DNA of 64,000 bases from JBFAPK01 sp040676675 (GCF_040676675.1 NZ_JBFAPK010000037.1:25054-89053); one strand, 5' to 3'. Counted from the first letter of the stretch, positions 31,943 through 40,753 are shown. Notes: generated from the letters alone by a model not told the origin. A program made the numbers and translations.

Positions 31943-32382
31943 CGCCGCCCTGACGCGGGGCCGGCGCCGAAGACGTTGGTCTGCTGCCCGTGCCCCTGCA
32001 CCGCCTGCTGCGCCTGGCCGAGGGCGACCGCGTGCTGCCTGACGTGACCAGCGGTATGGATGGCCGTGGCGGCGGTCACCTGCTCGACCAGGGCGCGCAG
32101 TTCCTCGGCGCTGTCCGGGTGGTCGGCCAACAGGTCCTCCAACCGTGCCGTCCAGGCCGCCCGCTGCTCCAGCTGCGCCCGTTCCCGCTGCGGTCCGGCG
32201 GCCTCCAGCGCGATCCGGGTGCGCTCCAGCCGTTCCTCGACGGCGGCGGTCCGGTCCTGGTCGCCGCGCCCAAACAGCCGGGCGAAGCCACCTTTTGCCA
32301 GCTGCCAGCCGTCTGTCGCCACCGCACCGACCAAGGCCGTGCCACCCGCGCCCGCCAGTGCCGCCAACGCCTCCGCCAGCAT
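31939..32382 (-). CDS. small partner protein of the STAND ATPase (hypothetical)
   Basis: 147 residues. An Ala/Gly-rich hydrophobic head (AEALAALAGAGGTALVGAVA) is followed by a helical charged region (TAAVEERLERTRIALEAA) that reads as a coiled coil. The tail is Gln/Gly/His-rich (GQAQQAVQGHGQQTNVFGAG). ATG 32382 has GGAGGT at about 32388-32393. Its stop overlaps the start of the NB-ARC/TPR gene, so the two are produced in a coupled ratio. Similar small proteins precede NB-ARC/TPR genes in other actinomycetes, in my recollection. Function unknown. Confidence 0.7.
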   Translation of the reverse strand: MLAEALAALAGAGGTALVGAVATDGWQLAKGGFARLFGRGDQDRTAAVEERLERTRIALEAAGPQRERAQLEQRAAWTARLEDLLADHPDSAEELRALVEQVTAATAIHTAGHVRQHAVALGQAQQAVQGHGQQTNVFGAGPASGRR

Positions 32383-32426
32383 TCGGACCTCCAGAGTCAG
32401 CCAAGCGTCAATTTGCCGCTTCTCAG

Positions 32427-32457
32427 GGATACCGGATCGGCACAACCTGCGGTATCC
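32427..32457. promoter_or_regulatory. inverted repeat GGATACCG/CGGTATCC upstream of the STAND operon
   Basis: 8-bp arms at 32427-32434 and 32450-32457, 45-75 bp before the first ATG (32382). Candidate operator or promoter-proximal fold. Confidence 0.4.
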
Positions 32458-32533
32458 GACGGCCGCATCGGCCGGCGCGAAGTCCGACAGCCGACAGTGG
32501 CAGTAGCCGGTTGCGGAAGTAGCACCGTTGCGT

Positions 32534-33157
32534 CTATGCCGGGCGGGCGGCGTCGGTCAGTTCCCGCAGGCTCGCGTCGAGTTCGCGGCGGAAGAGCAGC
32601 GCCGGGTCGAGTCGCATCGAGGCGAAGTTGCCCTCGATCTCCAGGTCGACCAGGCCGTGCAGCCGGCTCCAGAGCATCACCCCCGGCAGCGGGTCGTCCC
32701 CGGGTACGAGGTCGCCGAGCACGTCGCGTACCACGTCCATGGACTCCTGGGCCGCCCGTACCAGCTGCTCGGCGTGGGTGTCGTAGCCCGGCAGCGGCGC
32801 GGTGTAGAGCAGTCGGTAGCGGTGCGGCTGCCGCAGCGCCCAGTCGCGGTAGGCCGCGCCGACGGCGCGCAGCCGGTCGGCCGGGGCGAGGTCGCCGCCG
32901 GCGGCGGCGCGCAGCGCGGCGGCGAGGTCGTGGTACGCGTCGCGGACCAGCTCGGTGAGCAGCTCGTCGCGGTTGGCGAAGTACCGGTACAGGGCCGGCC
33001 CGGAGACGCCCAGTTCCTTGGCGATGGCGTTGACCGACAGCGCCTGCGGCCCGCCCTCGGCGAGCTGCCGTAGCGCGGTCCGCTTGACCTCGTCGCGTAC
33101 CTGGGCCCGGAACCGGCCCCGGATGCCGCCCGCCGGGCCCGACGTCGTTTCGTCCAC
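32534..33157 (-). CDS. TetR/AcrR regulator with WHG-type C-terminal domain
   Basis: 207 residues. HTH at about 24-68 (RQLAEGGPQALSVNAIAKELGVSGPALYRYF). The C-terminal part ends in a WHG-like region (LPGVMLWSRLHGLVDLEIEG). GTG 33157 is chosen over TTG 33187 because GAGGAG lies five to six bases before it. Divergent from a quinone reductase gene, with an inverted repeat between, so it probably represses that gene. Confidence 0.88.
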   Translation of the reverse strand: MDETTSGPAGGIRGRFRAQVRDEVKRTALRQLAEGGPQALSVNAIAKELGVSGPALYRYFANRDELLTELVRDAYHDLAAALRAAAGGDLAPADRLRAVGAAYRDWALRQPHRYRLLYTAPLPGYDTHAEQLVRAAQESMDVVRDVLGDLVPGDDPLPGVMLWSRLHGLVDLEIEGNFASMRLDPALLFRRELDASLRELTDAARPA

Positions 33158-33209
33158 CGCTGCTCCTCGTCCGCCGGGTGTTGACAACGGAAACGATACA
33201 CCCTCACGC

Positions 33210-33228
33210 TATAGTTACAAGCTCTAAC
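33210..33228. promoter_or_regulatory. promoter/operator between tetR and quinone-reductase genes
   Basis: TATAGT (33210-33215) is a good -10 for the plus-strand gene. GTTA-N7-TAAC (33214-33228) overlaps it and is a plausible TetR site. A TTGACA at 33181-33186 is too far (23 bp) to serve as its -35. Confidence 0.4.
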
Positions 33229-33259
33229 AAATGAACGAGCATCTTAGGGGAGTGGGGAC

Positions 33260-34360
33260 ATGCGTACGACCGAGGTGGTGCTGCCGGGCGTCGGCGAGCC
33301 CGAGTCGCTGCGGGTACGGGTCCGCGACCTGCCCGAGCCGGCCCCCGGGCAGGCCCTGGTGCGGGTCGAGGCGAGCGGGGTCTCCTTCGCCGAGCAGCAG
33401 ATGCGCCGGGGCAAGTACTACGACCAGCCGCCCTTTCCGTTCGTGCCCGGCTACGACCTGGTCGGCGTGGTGACCGCGCTCGGGCCCGCCGGCCCCGACG
33501 GCGGCCCGGCGGGCCGGGAAAAGAGCGCGCCGGGCCGGGCGAACGACCCGGCGGAGATCCGCGTCGGGCAGCGGGTGGCCGCCCTCACCAAGACCGGCGG
33601 CTGGGCCGAACACGTCCTGCTCGACGCCGCCGACCTGGTGCCGGTGCCCGACGGGATCGATCCGGCCGACGCGGAGACGGTCGTGGTCAACGGGGTGACG
33701 GCGTGGCGGATGCTGCACCGCGTCGCCCGGGTCCGCCCCGGCCAGACCGTGGTGGTGCTCGGCGCGAACGGCGGCGTCGGCTCGACCCTGGTGCAGCTGG
33801 CCCGGCACGCCGGCGCCCGCGTCGTCGGTACCGCCTCGGCGGCGCACCACGACCGGCTCCGCCGGCTCGGTGCCATCCCGGTCGACTACCGCACCGAGGA
33901 CGTGGCCGCCCGGGTCCGCGAGCTCGCGCCCGACGGGGTGGCCGCGGTCTTCGACCACGTCGGCGGGCCCGGCATCGTCGACTCGTGGCGGATGCTCGCC
34001 CGCGGCGGCACCCTGGTCTGCTACGGCACCGCCGCCACCCGGGACGTGCCCGGCAACCCGCGCCTGCCGGTGCTCAGGCTGCTGGCCCGGCTGACCCTGT
34101 GGCACGTGCTGCCGAACGGTCGCGGCGCCACCTTCTTCAACCTGTGGGCCGGCCGCGCCCGCCACCCGCGCCGGTACCGCCAGGAGCTGCGCGCGGACCT
34201 CGGACGGGTCTTCGGGCTGCTCGCCGAGGGGGCGCTCTCCGCGCAGATCGCCGCGACGTACCCGCTGACCGAGGCCGCCGCGGCGCTTCGGCACGCCGAG
34301 TCCGGCGGTGTCGCCGGCAAGGTGCTCCTGCTGCCCGCGCCGCCGCGCGCCGACGCCTGA
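33260..34360 (+). CDS. zinc-independent quinone oxidoreductase, medium-chain dehydrogenase family
   Basis: 366 residues. GroES-like N-terminal domain (PGQALVRVEASGVSFAEQQM, FPFVPGYDLVGVV), then a nucleotide domain with VVVLGANGGVGSTLVQLARHAGARVVG (the A-N-G-G-V-G NADPH loop). No zinc-binding Cys/His set of alcohol dehydrogenases is present, so it is a QOR-like NADPH reductase. An insert of Gly/Pro-rich sequence (about 75-97) is unusual for the family. ATG 33260 follows GGGGAGTGGGGAC. Probably induced through the divergent TetR regulator, by a quinone- or xenobiotic-like ligand. Confidence 0.88.
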   Translation: MRTTEVVLPGVGEPESLRVRVRDLPEPAPGQALVRVEASGVSFAEQQMRRGKYYDQPPFPFVPGYDLVGVVTALGPAGPDGGPAGREKSAPGRANDPAEIRVGQRVAALTKTGGWAEHVLLDAADLVPVPDGIDPADAETVVVNGVTAWRMLHRVARVRPGQTVVVLGANGGVGSTLVQLARHAGARVVGTASAAHHDRLRRLGAIPVDYRTEDVAARVRELAPDGVAAVFDHVGGPGIVDSWRMLARGGTLVCYGTAATRDVPGNPRLPVLRLLARLTLWHVLPNGRGATFFNLWAGRARHPRRYRQELRADLGRVFGLLAEGALSAQIAATYPLTEAAAALRHAESGGVAGKVLLLPAPPRADA

Positions 34361-34584
34361 CCGGTCCCGCCCCGGAAATTTTTCCCGGGCGTCCCGACCT
34401 GGGCGGCGAGCGTGGGGATCGGCGATTACGCTTGTGAATTCCTTGTCTCACAACGTTTTTTCTCACGCGGCCGTACTTTCCGAATTCTCCACCTGCGGAG
34501 ATGGAACGGGTCTACTGTGGAGAGGCCCCCGACTTTTTGCGCGAAACGGTAGCGCGCGCTCGATTCTCGGTGCACAGTGATGCC

Positions 34585-34788
34585 ATGAGCGACAGCGGAA
34601 GTGGTAAGCGGTACTACTGGTGCACGCGACACCACCGGGTCGAGACCGATGCGGACGTCTGTCCCGCCAAGTACGTCCTCGGCCCGTACACCTCGGCTGC
34701 CGATGCGGAGAACGCGCTGCAACGCGTGCGGGAACGCAACGAGGCATGGGACGCCGAGGACGCCCGCTGGGCCGGGGAGGAGAGCTAG
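34585..34788 (+). CDS. small SPOR-like protein
   Basis: 67 residues: YYWCTRHHRVETDADVCP, then YVLGPYTSAADAENALQRVRERNEAWDAED. Conserved in Micromonosporaceae, as I recall; the pattern LGPY.S..DA...L resembles the SPOR repeat that binds denuded peptidoglycan, but with a Cys-His head instead of a membrane anchor. ATG 34585 lacks a strong ribosome site; an in-frame ATG at 34501 would add 28 residues of poor coding quality. The 224-bp gap upstream is AT-rich at places (GTTTTTTC) and holds a CCGGAAATTTTTCCCGG near-palindrome at 34375-34391. Confidence 0.65.
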   Translation: MSDSGSGKRYYWCTRHHRVETDADVCPAKYVLGPYTSAADAENALQRVRERNEAWDAEDARWAGEES

Positions 34789-34878
34789 ACCGGCGCGGCG
34801 AGAGGTCCGCGTCGAGGAACTCCGTGGTCTCCCGCCGAGGAGAACCCCGAGAGCATGTCCCGCAAGGAGGAAACACCG

Positions 34879-35526
34879 ATGGCCGAAGAAAGAAAGGCCA
34901 CCGCCCGTCCGGCCGCCAAACGCGGCGGCACCGCCAAGACCGCGGCGGCGAGCCGGAGCACGGGTGCCCGTAAGACCACCCCGGCCCGCAAGTCCGCGAC
35001 GAGCACGGCGACCGCGAAGAAGGCGCCGGCAAAGAAGGCACCCGCCAAGAAGACCACCACGGCCAAGAAGGCACCTGCGAAGAAGGCGCCGGCCAAGAAG
35101 GTCAGCGCGGCGGCCAGGAAGACCGCGTCGGCCGCCAAGAAGACGACGGCCGCCGCGGGCCGGAAGACGACCGCCGCGGCCAAGAAGACGACGGCGGCGG
35201 CGAAGGCCCCCGCCAAGAAGGCGCCGGCGAAGAAGGCACCGACCAAGAAGGCGACCGCGGCGAAGAAGACCACGGCGACCCGGCCGACCGGAACCCGGGC
35301 GACCGCGGCGAAGAAGGCCCCGGCGAAGAAGACCACGACGGCGCGTACGGCCGCCAAGAAGACCACCGGTGCGGCCGGGGCGAAGAAGGCCCCGGCCGCG
35401 CGCAAGACCGCCACCGGTCAGACGGCGGCCAAGCGCGTCACCGCGCGCAAGGCACCAGCCAAGAAGGTGGCCGCGCGACAGGCGCCGGCCAAGAAGGGCA
35501 CCCGCGCCACCGCGCGCAAGGCCTGA
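34879..35526 (+). CDS. histone H1-like lysine/alanine-rich DNA-binding protein
   Basis: 215 residues, almost wholly Lys, Ala, Thr, Pro and Arg, built from KKAPAKKAPAKK and AAKKTT repeats. It fits actinobacterial nucleoid-associated H1-like proteins (HupS-tail/Lsr2-region style), which bind DNA nonspecifically. No HU domain is present; it lacks a globular part entirely. ATG 34879 is preceded by AAGGAGGAAA with ideal spacing; an upstream ATG at 34855 would have coded through that ribosome site. The DNA itself is internally repetitive (AAGAAGGCACC). Confidence 0.85.
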   Translation: MAEERKATARPAAKRGGTAKTAAASRSTGARKTTPARKSATSTATAKKAPAKKAPAKKTTTAKKAPAKKAPAKKVSAAARKTASAAKKTTAAAGRKTTAAAKKTTAAAKAPAKKAPAKKAPTKKATAAKKTTATRPTGTRATAAKKAPAKKTTTARTAAKKTTGAAGAKKAPAARKTATGQTAAKRVTARKAPAKKVAARQAPAKKGTRATARKA

Positions 35527-35594
35527 GGCTCCACCGTCGGGGCGCCCCGGCACGCGGTCGGGCGGGCCCGGGCCCGTTGCGATAAGAATGACCC

Positions 35595-37031
35595 GTGGTC
35601 ATCCGACGCGTCGTGGCGCCCCGCATCGACTTCAGCGCGCTGCGCCGCGAGCTGGACCTGCCGACGCAGTTCCCGCCCGCGGCGCAGCGCGAGGCCGAGC
35701 GGGCGGCCGCGGACCCACCGCGACCGCCCGCCGACCGTACCGACATCCCCTTCGTCACCATCGACCCCGCCGCCTCCCGCGACCTGGACCAGGCGATGTG
35801 CCTGCTCCGGCGCCCCGGCGGCGGCTACCGGGTGCACTACGCCATCGCCGACGTCGCCGCCCGGGTACGCCCCGGCGGTGAGCTGGAGGCGGAGACCTGG
35901 CGCCGCGGCCAGACCGTCTACCTGCCCGACGGCCGGGTCCCGCTGCACCCCGAGGTGCTCAGCGAGGACGCCGCGAGCCTGTTGCCCGGCGTCGACCGCC
36001 CGGCCGTGGTCTGGACCATCGACCTCGACGACGCCGGTGAGCGCGTCGCCGTCGGCCTGGAGCGTGCGCTGGTACGCAGCCGCGCCAAGCTCGACTACCT
36101 CGGCGCGCAGGCCGACGCCGACGCCGGCCGGTTGGCCGAACCGATCGCGCTGCTGCCGGAGGTCGGAGCGCTGCTCACCGCCCGCGGGCTCGACCGGGGC
36201 GCGATCAACCTGCCGCTGCCGGACCAGGAGGTCGAGCCCGACGGCGACGGCTGGCGACTGGTGCTGCGCCCGCCCGTGCCGATGGAGGAGCACAACGCCC
36301 AGATCTCGCTGCTCACCGGCATGGCCGCCGCCGACATCATGCTCGCCGGCCGGGTCGGCCTGCTGCGGACCATGCCCGCGCCGCACCCGGAGGCGGTGGC
36401 GCGGCTGCGCGCGGCGGCGACCGCGCTGGGCGTGCCGTGGCCGGCGGGGCAGAGCGTCGGCCGGGTGCTCGCGGGCCTCGACCCGGCCCGGCCGCGCGCG
36501 GCCGCCTTCCTCGACCAGGCGGCCGAGCTGCTGCGCGGCGCCGGGTACACCGCGTTCGACGGCGAGCTGCCGGAGATTGTCGGGCACGGCGGCGTCGGCG
36601 GCCCGTACGCGCACGTGACCGCGCCGCTGCGCCGGCTCGCCGACCGGTACGCGACCGAGGTCTGCCTGGCCCTGCACGCCGGCGCGCCGGTGCCGGAGTG
36701 GGCCCGGCAGGCGCTGCCCCGGCTGCCGGAGGTGATGGCCGACACCGACCGGGTGGCCTCCGCCGCCGCGCGGGGCGCGATCGACCTGACCGAGGCGGTG
36801 CTGCTGCGCGACCGCGTCGGCGAGGAGTTCGACGCGGCCGTGCTCGACGTGGACCCGACCCCGGCCGAGGGCGGCCGGCCCGGTCGGCCACCGGGCGGCA
36901 CCGTGGCGCTCGACGAGCCGCCGGTGCGCGCCCGCTGCCAGGGCGAGCTGCCGCTCGGCGAGCGGGTGACGGTACGGCTCACCACCGCCGACCCGGCCCG
37001 CCGCACCGTCCGCTTCGAGCGGGTGACCTGA
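35595..37031 (+). CDS. RNB-domain exoribonuclease (short RNase II/R-like)
   Basis: 478 residues. RNB active-site block FVTIDPAASRDLDQAM has three of the four canonical aspartates, the last position being Gln instead of Asp, as in the Deinococcus/actinobacterial branch. Also ALVRSRAKLDYLG, PVPMEEHNAQISLLTGMAAA and GPYAHVTAPLRRLADRY, all RNB hallmarks. No N-terminal cold-shock domains are evident; a short C-terminal strand region (CQGELPLGERVTVRLTTADP) resembles an S1 remnant. It degrades RNA 3' to 5'. GTG 35595 lies after TAAGAAT with no ribosome site. Confidence 0.87.
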   Translation: MVIRRVVAPRIDFSALRRELDLPTQFPPAAQREAERAAADPPRPPADRTDIPFVTIDPAASRDLDQAMCLLRRPGGGYRVHYAIADVAARVRPGGELEAETWRRGQTVYLPDGRVPLHPEVLSEDAASLLPGVDRPAVVWTIDLDDAGERVAVGLERALVRSRAKLDYLGAQADADAGRLAEPIALLPEVGALLTARGLDRGAINLPLPDQEVEPDGDGWRLVLRPPVPMEEHNAQISLLTGMAAADIMLAGRVGLLRTMPAPHPEAVARLRAAATALGVPWPAGQSVGRVLAGLDPARPRAAAFLDQAAELLRGAGYTAFDGELPEIVGHGGVGGPYAHVTAPLRRLADRYATEVCLALHAGAPVPEWARQALPRLPEVMADTDRVASAAARGAIDLTEAVLLRDRVGEEFDAAVLDVDPTPAEGGRPGRPPGGTVALDEPPVRARCQGELPLGERVTVRLTTADPARRTVRFERVT

Positions 37032-37097
37032 GAGGTTGCACCCACCCGGCGAGCCCGGTCCGTCGCCGCGACGGGCGGGTTTGCGAGGATGAGGACC

Positions 37098-37796
37098 ATG
37101 GCATACGACGCGAGCGCGCTGCCCGACGTGTCCGGACTGGCCGTCGGCATCATCGGCGGTACAGGGGACCAGGGCAGGGGACTGGCCTACCGGTTCGCGC
37201 GGGCCGGACAGCGCGTCCTCATCGGCTCCCGCTCCGCCGAGCGTGCCGTGCGGTCGGCCGAGGAGATCGGCCGGCTGCCGGGCGTACCGGAGCGGGCCAC
37301 CATCAGCGGTGGCGACAACGTCGAGGTGGCGACCCGCTCCGACGTGGTGATCATCGCGGTGCCCTGGGAGGGGCACGCAGAGACCGTGGCGGCGCTGCGC
37401 GAACCGCTGGCCGGCAAGGTGGTCGTCGACTGCGTCAACCCGCTCGGCTTCGACAAGCAGGGCCCGTACGCGCTCGCGGTCGAGGAGGGCAGCGCCGTAC
37501 AGCAGGCGGCCGCGCTGCTGCCCGAGTCGCGGGTCTGCGCGGCGTTCAACCACGTCAGCGCGCCGCTGCTGGCCGACCCCGAGGTGAGCCGGATCGAGCT
37601 GGACGTGCTGATCTGCACCGAGGACCGGGAGGTGGTCGGCGTCGTCGCCGCGCTGGCCGCCCGGATTCCCGGCATGCGCGGGATCTACGCCGGTCGGCTG
37701 CGCAACGCCCATCAGATCGAGGCGTTCACCGCCAACCTCATCGCCATCAACAAGCGCTACAAGTCGCACGCCGGCATCCGGGTCACCGACGTCTGA
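37098..37796 (+). CDS. npdG: NADPH-dependent F420 reductase
   Basis: 232 residues. Opens with GLAVGIIGGTGDQGRGLAYRFARAGQRVLIGSR, a Rossmann NADP+ site with the Arg/Ser that pick the 2' phosphate. GGDNVEVATRSDVVIIAVPWEGH, DCVNPLGFDKQG and AFNHVSAPLLADP are family signatures of NpdG/Fno. It reduces coenzyme F420 with NADPH, supplying F420H2-dependent enzymes, a trait of actinobacteria. ATG 37098 preferred, after GAGGAC; ATG 37089 is in frame. A 17-bp hairpin follows. Confidence 0.92.
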   Translation: MAYDASALPDVSGLAVGIIGGTGDQGRGLAYRFARAGQRVLIGSRSAERAVRSAEEIGRLPGVPERATISGGDNVEVATRSDVVIIAVPWEGHAETVAALREPLAGKVVVDCVNPLGFDKQGPYALAVEEGSAVQQAAALLPESRVCAAFNHVSAPLLADPEVSRIELDVLICTEDREVVGVVAALAARIPGMRGIYAGRLRNAHQIEAFTANLIAINKRYKSHAGIRVTDV

Positions 37797-37811
37797 GCTG
37801 GTAGCGGTGAG

Positions 37812-37880
37812 GGTGGGGCCCGCCGTGCCCGGCGAATCCCGTCAGGCTTGATGTCTTCGCCACGCACGGCGGGCCCCACC
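37812..37880. terminator. bidirectional terminator between npdG and panB
   Basis: GGTGGGGCCCGCCGTGC (37812-37828) pairs perfectly, 17 bp, with GCACGGCGGGCCCCACC (37864-37880); 35-base loop. The two flanking genes converge here. Confidence 0.8.
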
Positions 37881-37917
37881 TACCGAGTTCCGGCCGATCA
37901 GCGGGCCGGTATGCGGG

Positions 37918-38865
37918 TCAGAAGGTGTGCTCGGCGGCGGGGAACTCGCCCCCACGCACCTCGTCGGCGAAGCGCCGGGTCGCCTCGGTCAGCACCCCGG
38001 ACAGGTCGGCGTACCGCTTGACGAAGCGCGGCATCCGCCCGCCCCGCAGCCCGGCCATGTCCTGCCAGACGAGCACCTGCGCGTCGGTGTCGGGGCCCGC
38101 CCCGATCCCGACGGTGGGGATGGGCAGCTCGGCGGTGATCCGCTTGGCCACCTCGCCCGGCACCATCTCCAGCACCACCGAGAACGCGCCCGCCTCGGCC
38201 ACCGCGCGCGCATCGGCGAGAACCTGCTCGGCCGCGTCGCCCCGGCCCTGGACGCGGTACCCGCCGATGGCGTGCTCGCTCTGCGGCGTGAAGCCGATGT
38301 GCGCCATCACCGGGATCCCGGCACCGGTGATGGCGGCGATCTGGTCGGCCACGCGGCGCCCGCCCTCCAGCTTCACCGCGTGGCAGCCGCCCTCCTTCAT
38401 GAACCGTACGGCGCTGCGCAGCGCCTGCGTCGGGCCCTCCTCGTACGAGCCGAACGGCAGGTCCGCGACGACCAGCGCGTGCCGGGTGGCCCGGACCACG
38501 GCGCGGACCAGGGGGAGCAGTTCGTCCACGGTCACCGGGACGGTCGTCTCGTAACCGAAGACGTTGTTGGCGGCCGAGTCGCCGACCAGCAGCACGGGTA
38601 TCCCGGCCTCGTCGAAGATCGAGGCGGTGTACTGGTCGTACGAGGTGAGCATCGGCCACCGCTCGCCGCGCTCCTTGGCGGCGGCGAGGTCGCGGGTGCG
38701 TACCCGCCGGTTGGCGGTCGTACCGTAGAGCGTCGGTATCTCGGCCGGCGCGGTCCGGCCGGCGGCGGGGGCCGCTTCCGTTCCGCCGCCCGCCGCCGTT
38801 GCGTCGCCCGCCGCCGCCGGTCGTTCGCCGGCCGTCGGGCCGGCAGGGTCCTGCCACGTGTCCAT
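37918..38865 (-). CDS. panB: 3-methyl-2-oxobutanoate hydroxymethyltransferase
   Basis: 315 residues. First step of pantothenate synthesis: ketoisovalerate plus methylene-tetrahydrofolate to ketopantoate. Landmarks: MLTSYDQYTASIFDEAGIPVLLVGDSAANNV, FMKEGGCHAVKLEGG, VMAHIGFTPQSEH and IPTVGIGAGPDTDAQVLVWQDM. ATG 38865 is preceded by GAGGAG. An Ala/Gly/Pro-rich N-terminal extension of about 55 residues precedes the core. In the mycobacterial order it neighbours glnA2 (Rv2222c/Rv2225), as here. Confidence 0.95.
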   Translation of the reverse strand: MDTWQDPAGPTAGERPAAAGDATAAGGGTEAAPAAGRTAPAEIPTLYGTTANRRVRTRDLAAAKERGERWPMLTSYDQYTASIFDEAGIPVLLVGDSAANNVFGYETTVPVTVDELLPLVRAVVRATRHALVVADLPFGSYEEGPTQALRSAVRFMKEGGCHAVKLEGGRRVADQIAAITGAGIPVMAHIGFTPQSEHAIGGYRVQGRGDAAEQVLADARAVAEAGAFSVVLEMVPGEVAKRITAELPIPTVGIGAGPDTDAQVLVWQDMAGLRGGRMPRFVKRYADLSGVLTEATRRFADEVRGGEFPAAEHTF

Positions 38866-38983
38866 GGCGTCTCCTCTCGCCTCGAGGCCGCCCTCGCGGT
38901 CCCCGGGTCTCCGCCGATGGTCGCACCGGACGAATCCGCATCGGCAGGGCGCAGTGGAGGATTTCACAGGGAAGGAAGCGCCC

Positions 38984-40753
38984 TTAGATCCCGCGCTCCC
39001 GCCACCGGTTGGTGATCGGCAGCCGACGGTCCCGCCCGAACGCCTTGATCGAGATCTTCGTACCGGGCGCGGACTGCCGCCGCTTGTACTCGGCCAGGTC
39101 GACCATGCGCAGCACCCGGTCCACCACCTCCGGGTCGTGGCCGGCCTGGATCAGCCCCTCCCGACCGAGGTCGCCGTCGACGTAGCCGATCAGGATCGCG
39201 TCCAGCACCGAGTAGTCGGGCAGCGTGTCGGTGTCGAGCTGGCCGGGGCTCAGCTCGGCGCTCGGCGGCTTGCCGATCGAGTTGTCCGGGATCGGCCCCT
39301 CGCCGCCGCCGGTGGCCGCCGGCGAGACCCGCCACCGGGCCAGCTTCCAGACCAGCGTCTTCCAGACGTCCTTGAGTGGGTTGAACCCGCCGACCGAGTC
39401 GCCGTAGAGGGTGGAGTAGCCGACCGCCAGCTCGCTCTTGTTGCCGGTGGTGAGGACGAGGTGCCCCTCCTGGTTCGACAGGGCCATCAGCAGCACCCCG
39501 CGCACCCGCGCCTGGAGGTTCTCCACCGCGGTGCCCGAGAGCGACAGGTTGGCCAGGAAGCTGTCCACCATCGGCTGGATCGGCTCGACCCGGAAGTCCA
39601 ACCCCGTGCGCTTGGCCAGCTCGGCCGCGTCCTCCCGGGAGTGCTCCGAGGAGTACTGGCTCGGCATCGAGACGCCGGTGACCCGGTCCGGGCCGAGCGC
39701 GTCGACCGCGATGGCGGCGGCGAGGGCCGAGTCGATTCCGCCGGAGAGCCCCAGCACGACCGACGGGAAGCCGTTCTTGTTCACGTAGTCGCGCAGCCCC
39801 AGCACCAGCGCCTGCCAGACCTCGGCCTCGTCGGAGAGCCGTTCGGCGTGGCCGCCCACGGCCGGCTCCCCGGCCGGCGCGGGCAGCTCGTCGCTGACGT
39901 GCACCCGGGCCACCCGCATGCCGTCCCGGCCGAGCCCGGTCTCCTCGGCGGGCTGCCCGGGGGCGGCGGCCGGCAGCGCCACGTCGTGCAGGAGCAGGTG
40001 CTCGGTGAACTGCGGCGCCCGGGTGAGCAGCGTCCCGTCCGCCTCCACGATCATCGAGTCACCGTCGAAGACCAGCTCGTCCTGGCCGCCGTACATGTTC
40101 ACGTAGGCCACGGTGGCGCCCGCCTCGGCCGCGCGGCGGCGGACCAGCGGCAGGCGGATGTCGTCCTTGTTCCGCTCGTACGGCGAGCCGTTGACGTTGA
40201 CGACCAGGCCGACGCCGGCCTGACGGGCGGCCGCGAAGGGGCCGCCGGCCTGCCAGAGGTCCTCGCAGATGGTCAGCGCGACGTCGACGCCGCCGATGCG
40301 GACCACGGTGAGGGTGTCTCCGGAGACGAAGTAGCGGTCCTCGTCGAAGACGCCGTAGTTCGGCAGGTGGTGCTTGAAGTACCGGGCCGCCACCCGCCCG
40401 CCGTGCAGTACCGCCAGGGCGTTGCGCGGCCCGCGTCCCGGTACGGCGTCGGCGCTGGTCATCGGCGGACCGTCGGCGTCGAGGTAGCCGACCAGCACGG
40501 CGGTGTCGGCGAGACCGTCGCCGGCGAGGTCGGCCGCGAGCCGGTCCAGCGCGGTCCGGGACGCGGTCACGAAGGACTCCCGGAAGACCAGGTCCTCCAC
40601 CGGGTAGCCGGTCAGCATCATCTCGGGGAAGGCGACGAGCTGCGCGCCCCGGTCGGCGGCGGTACGGCTGTGCCCCCGGATCAGGTCGGCGTTACCGGCG
40701 AGGTCGCCGACGGTCGGGTTGACCTGGGCGAGAGCGATACGCAAGGTCGGCAT
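38984..40753 (-). CDS. nadE: glutamine-dependent NAD+ synthetase
   Basis: 589 residues. N-terminal nitrilase-like glutaminase: E in AFPEMMLTGYPVEDLV, K in YFKHHLPNYGVFDE, C in ALTICEDLWQ. C-terminal NAD synthetase with P-loop-like VLGLSGGIDSALAAAIAVDAL, MPSQYSSEHSREDA and TTGNKSELAVGYSTLYGD. It converts deamido-NAD to NAD+ using glutamine N. ATG 40753 follows TGGAGAC. The C-terminus SIKAFGRDRRLPITNRWRE is intact. Conserved with panB and glnA2. Confidence 0.95.
   Translation of the reverse strand: MPTLRIALAQVNPTVGDLAGNADLIRGHSRTAADRGAQLVAFPEMMLTGYPVEDLVFRESFVTASRTALDRLAADLAGDGLADTAVLVGYLDADGPPMTSADAVPGRGPRNALAVLHGGRVAARYFKHHLPNYGVFDEDRYFVSGDTLTVVRIGGVDVALTICEDLWQAGGPFAAARQAGVGLVVNVNGSPYERNKDDIRLPLVRRRAAEAGATVAYVNMYGGQDELVFDGDSMIVEADGTLLTRAPQFTEHLLLHDVALPAAAPGQPAEETGLGRDGMRVARVHVSDELPAPAGEPAVGGHAERLSDEAEVWQALVLGLRDYVNKNGFPSVVLGLSGGIDSALAAAIAVDALGPDRVTGVSMPSQYSSEHSREDAAELAKRTGLDFRVEPIQPMVDSFLANLSLSGTAVENLQARVRGVLLMALSNQEGHLVLTTGNKSELAVGYSTLYGDSVGGFNPLKDVWKTLVWKLARWRVSPAATGGGEGPIPDNSIGKPPSAELSPGQLDTDTLPDYSVLDAILIGYVDGDLGREGLIQAGHDPEVVDRVLRMVDLAEYKRRQSAPGTKISIKAFGRDRRLPITNRWRERGI

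Noticed and set aside
33181..33215. TTGACA...TATAGT as a sigma-70-like promoter
   Set aside because: The spacer is 23 bp, too long; only the TATAGT is retained.
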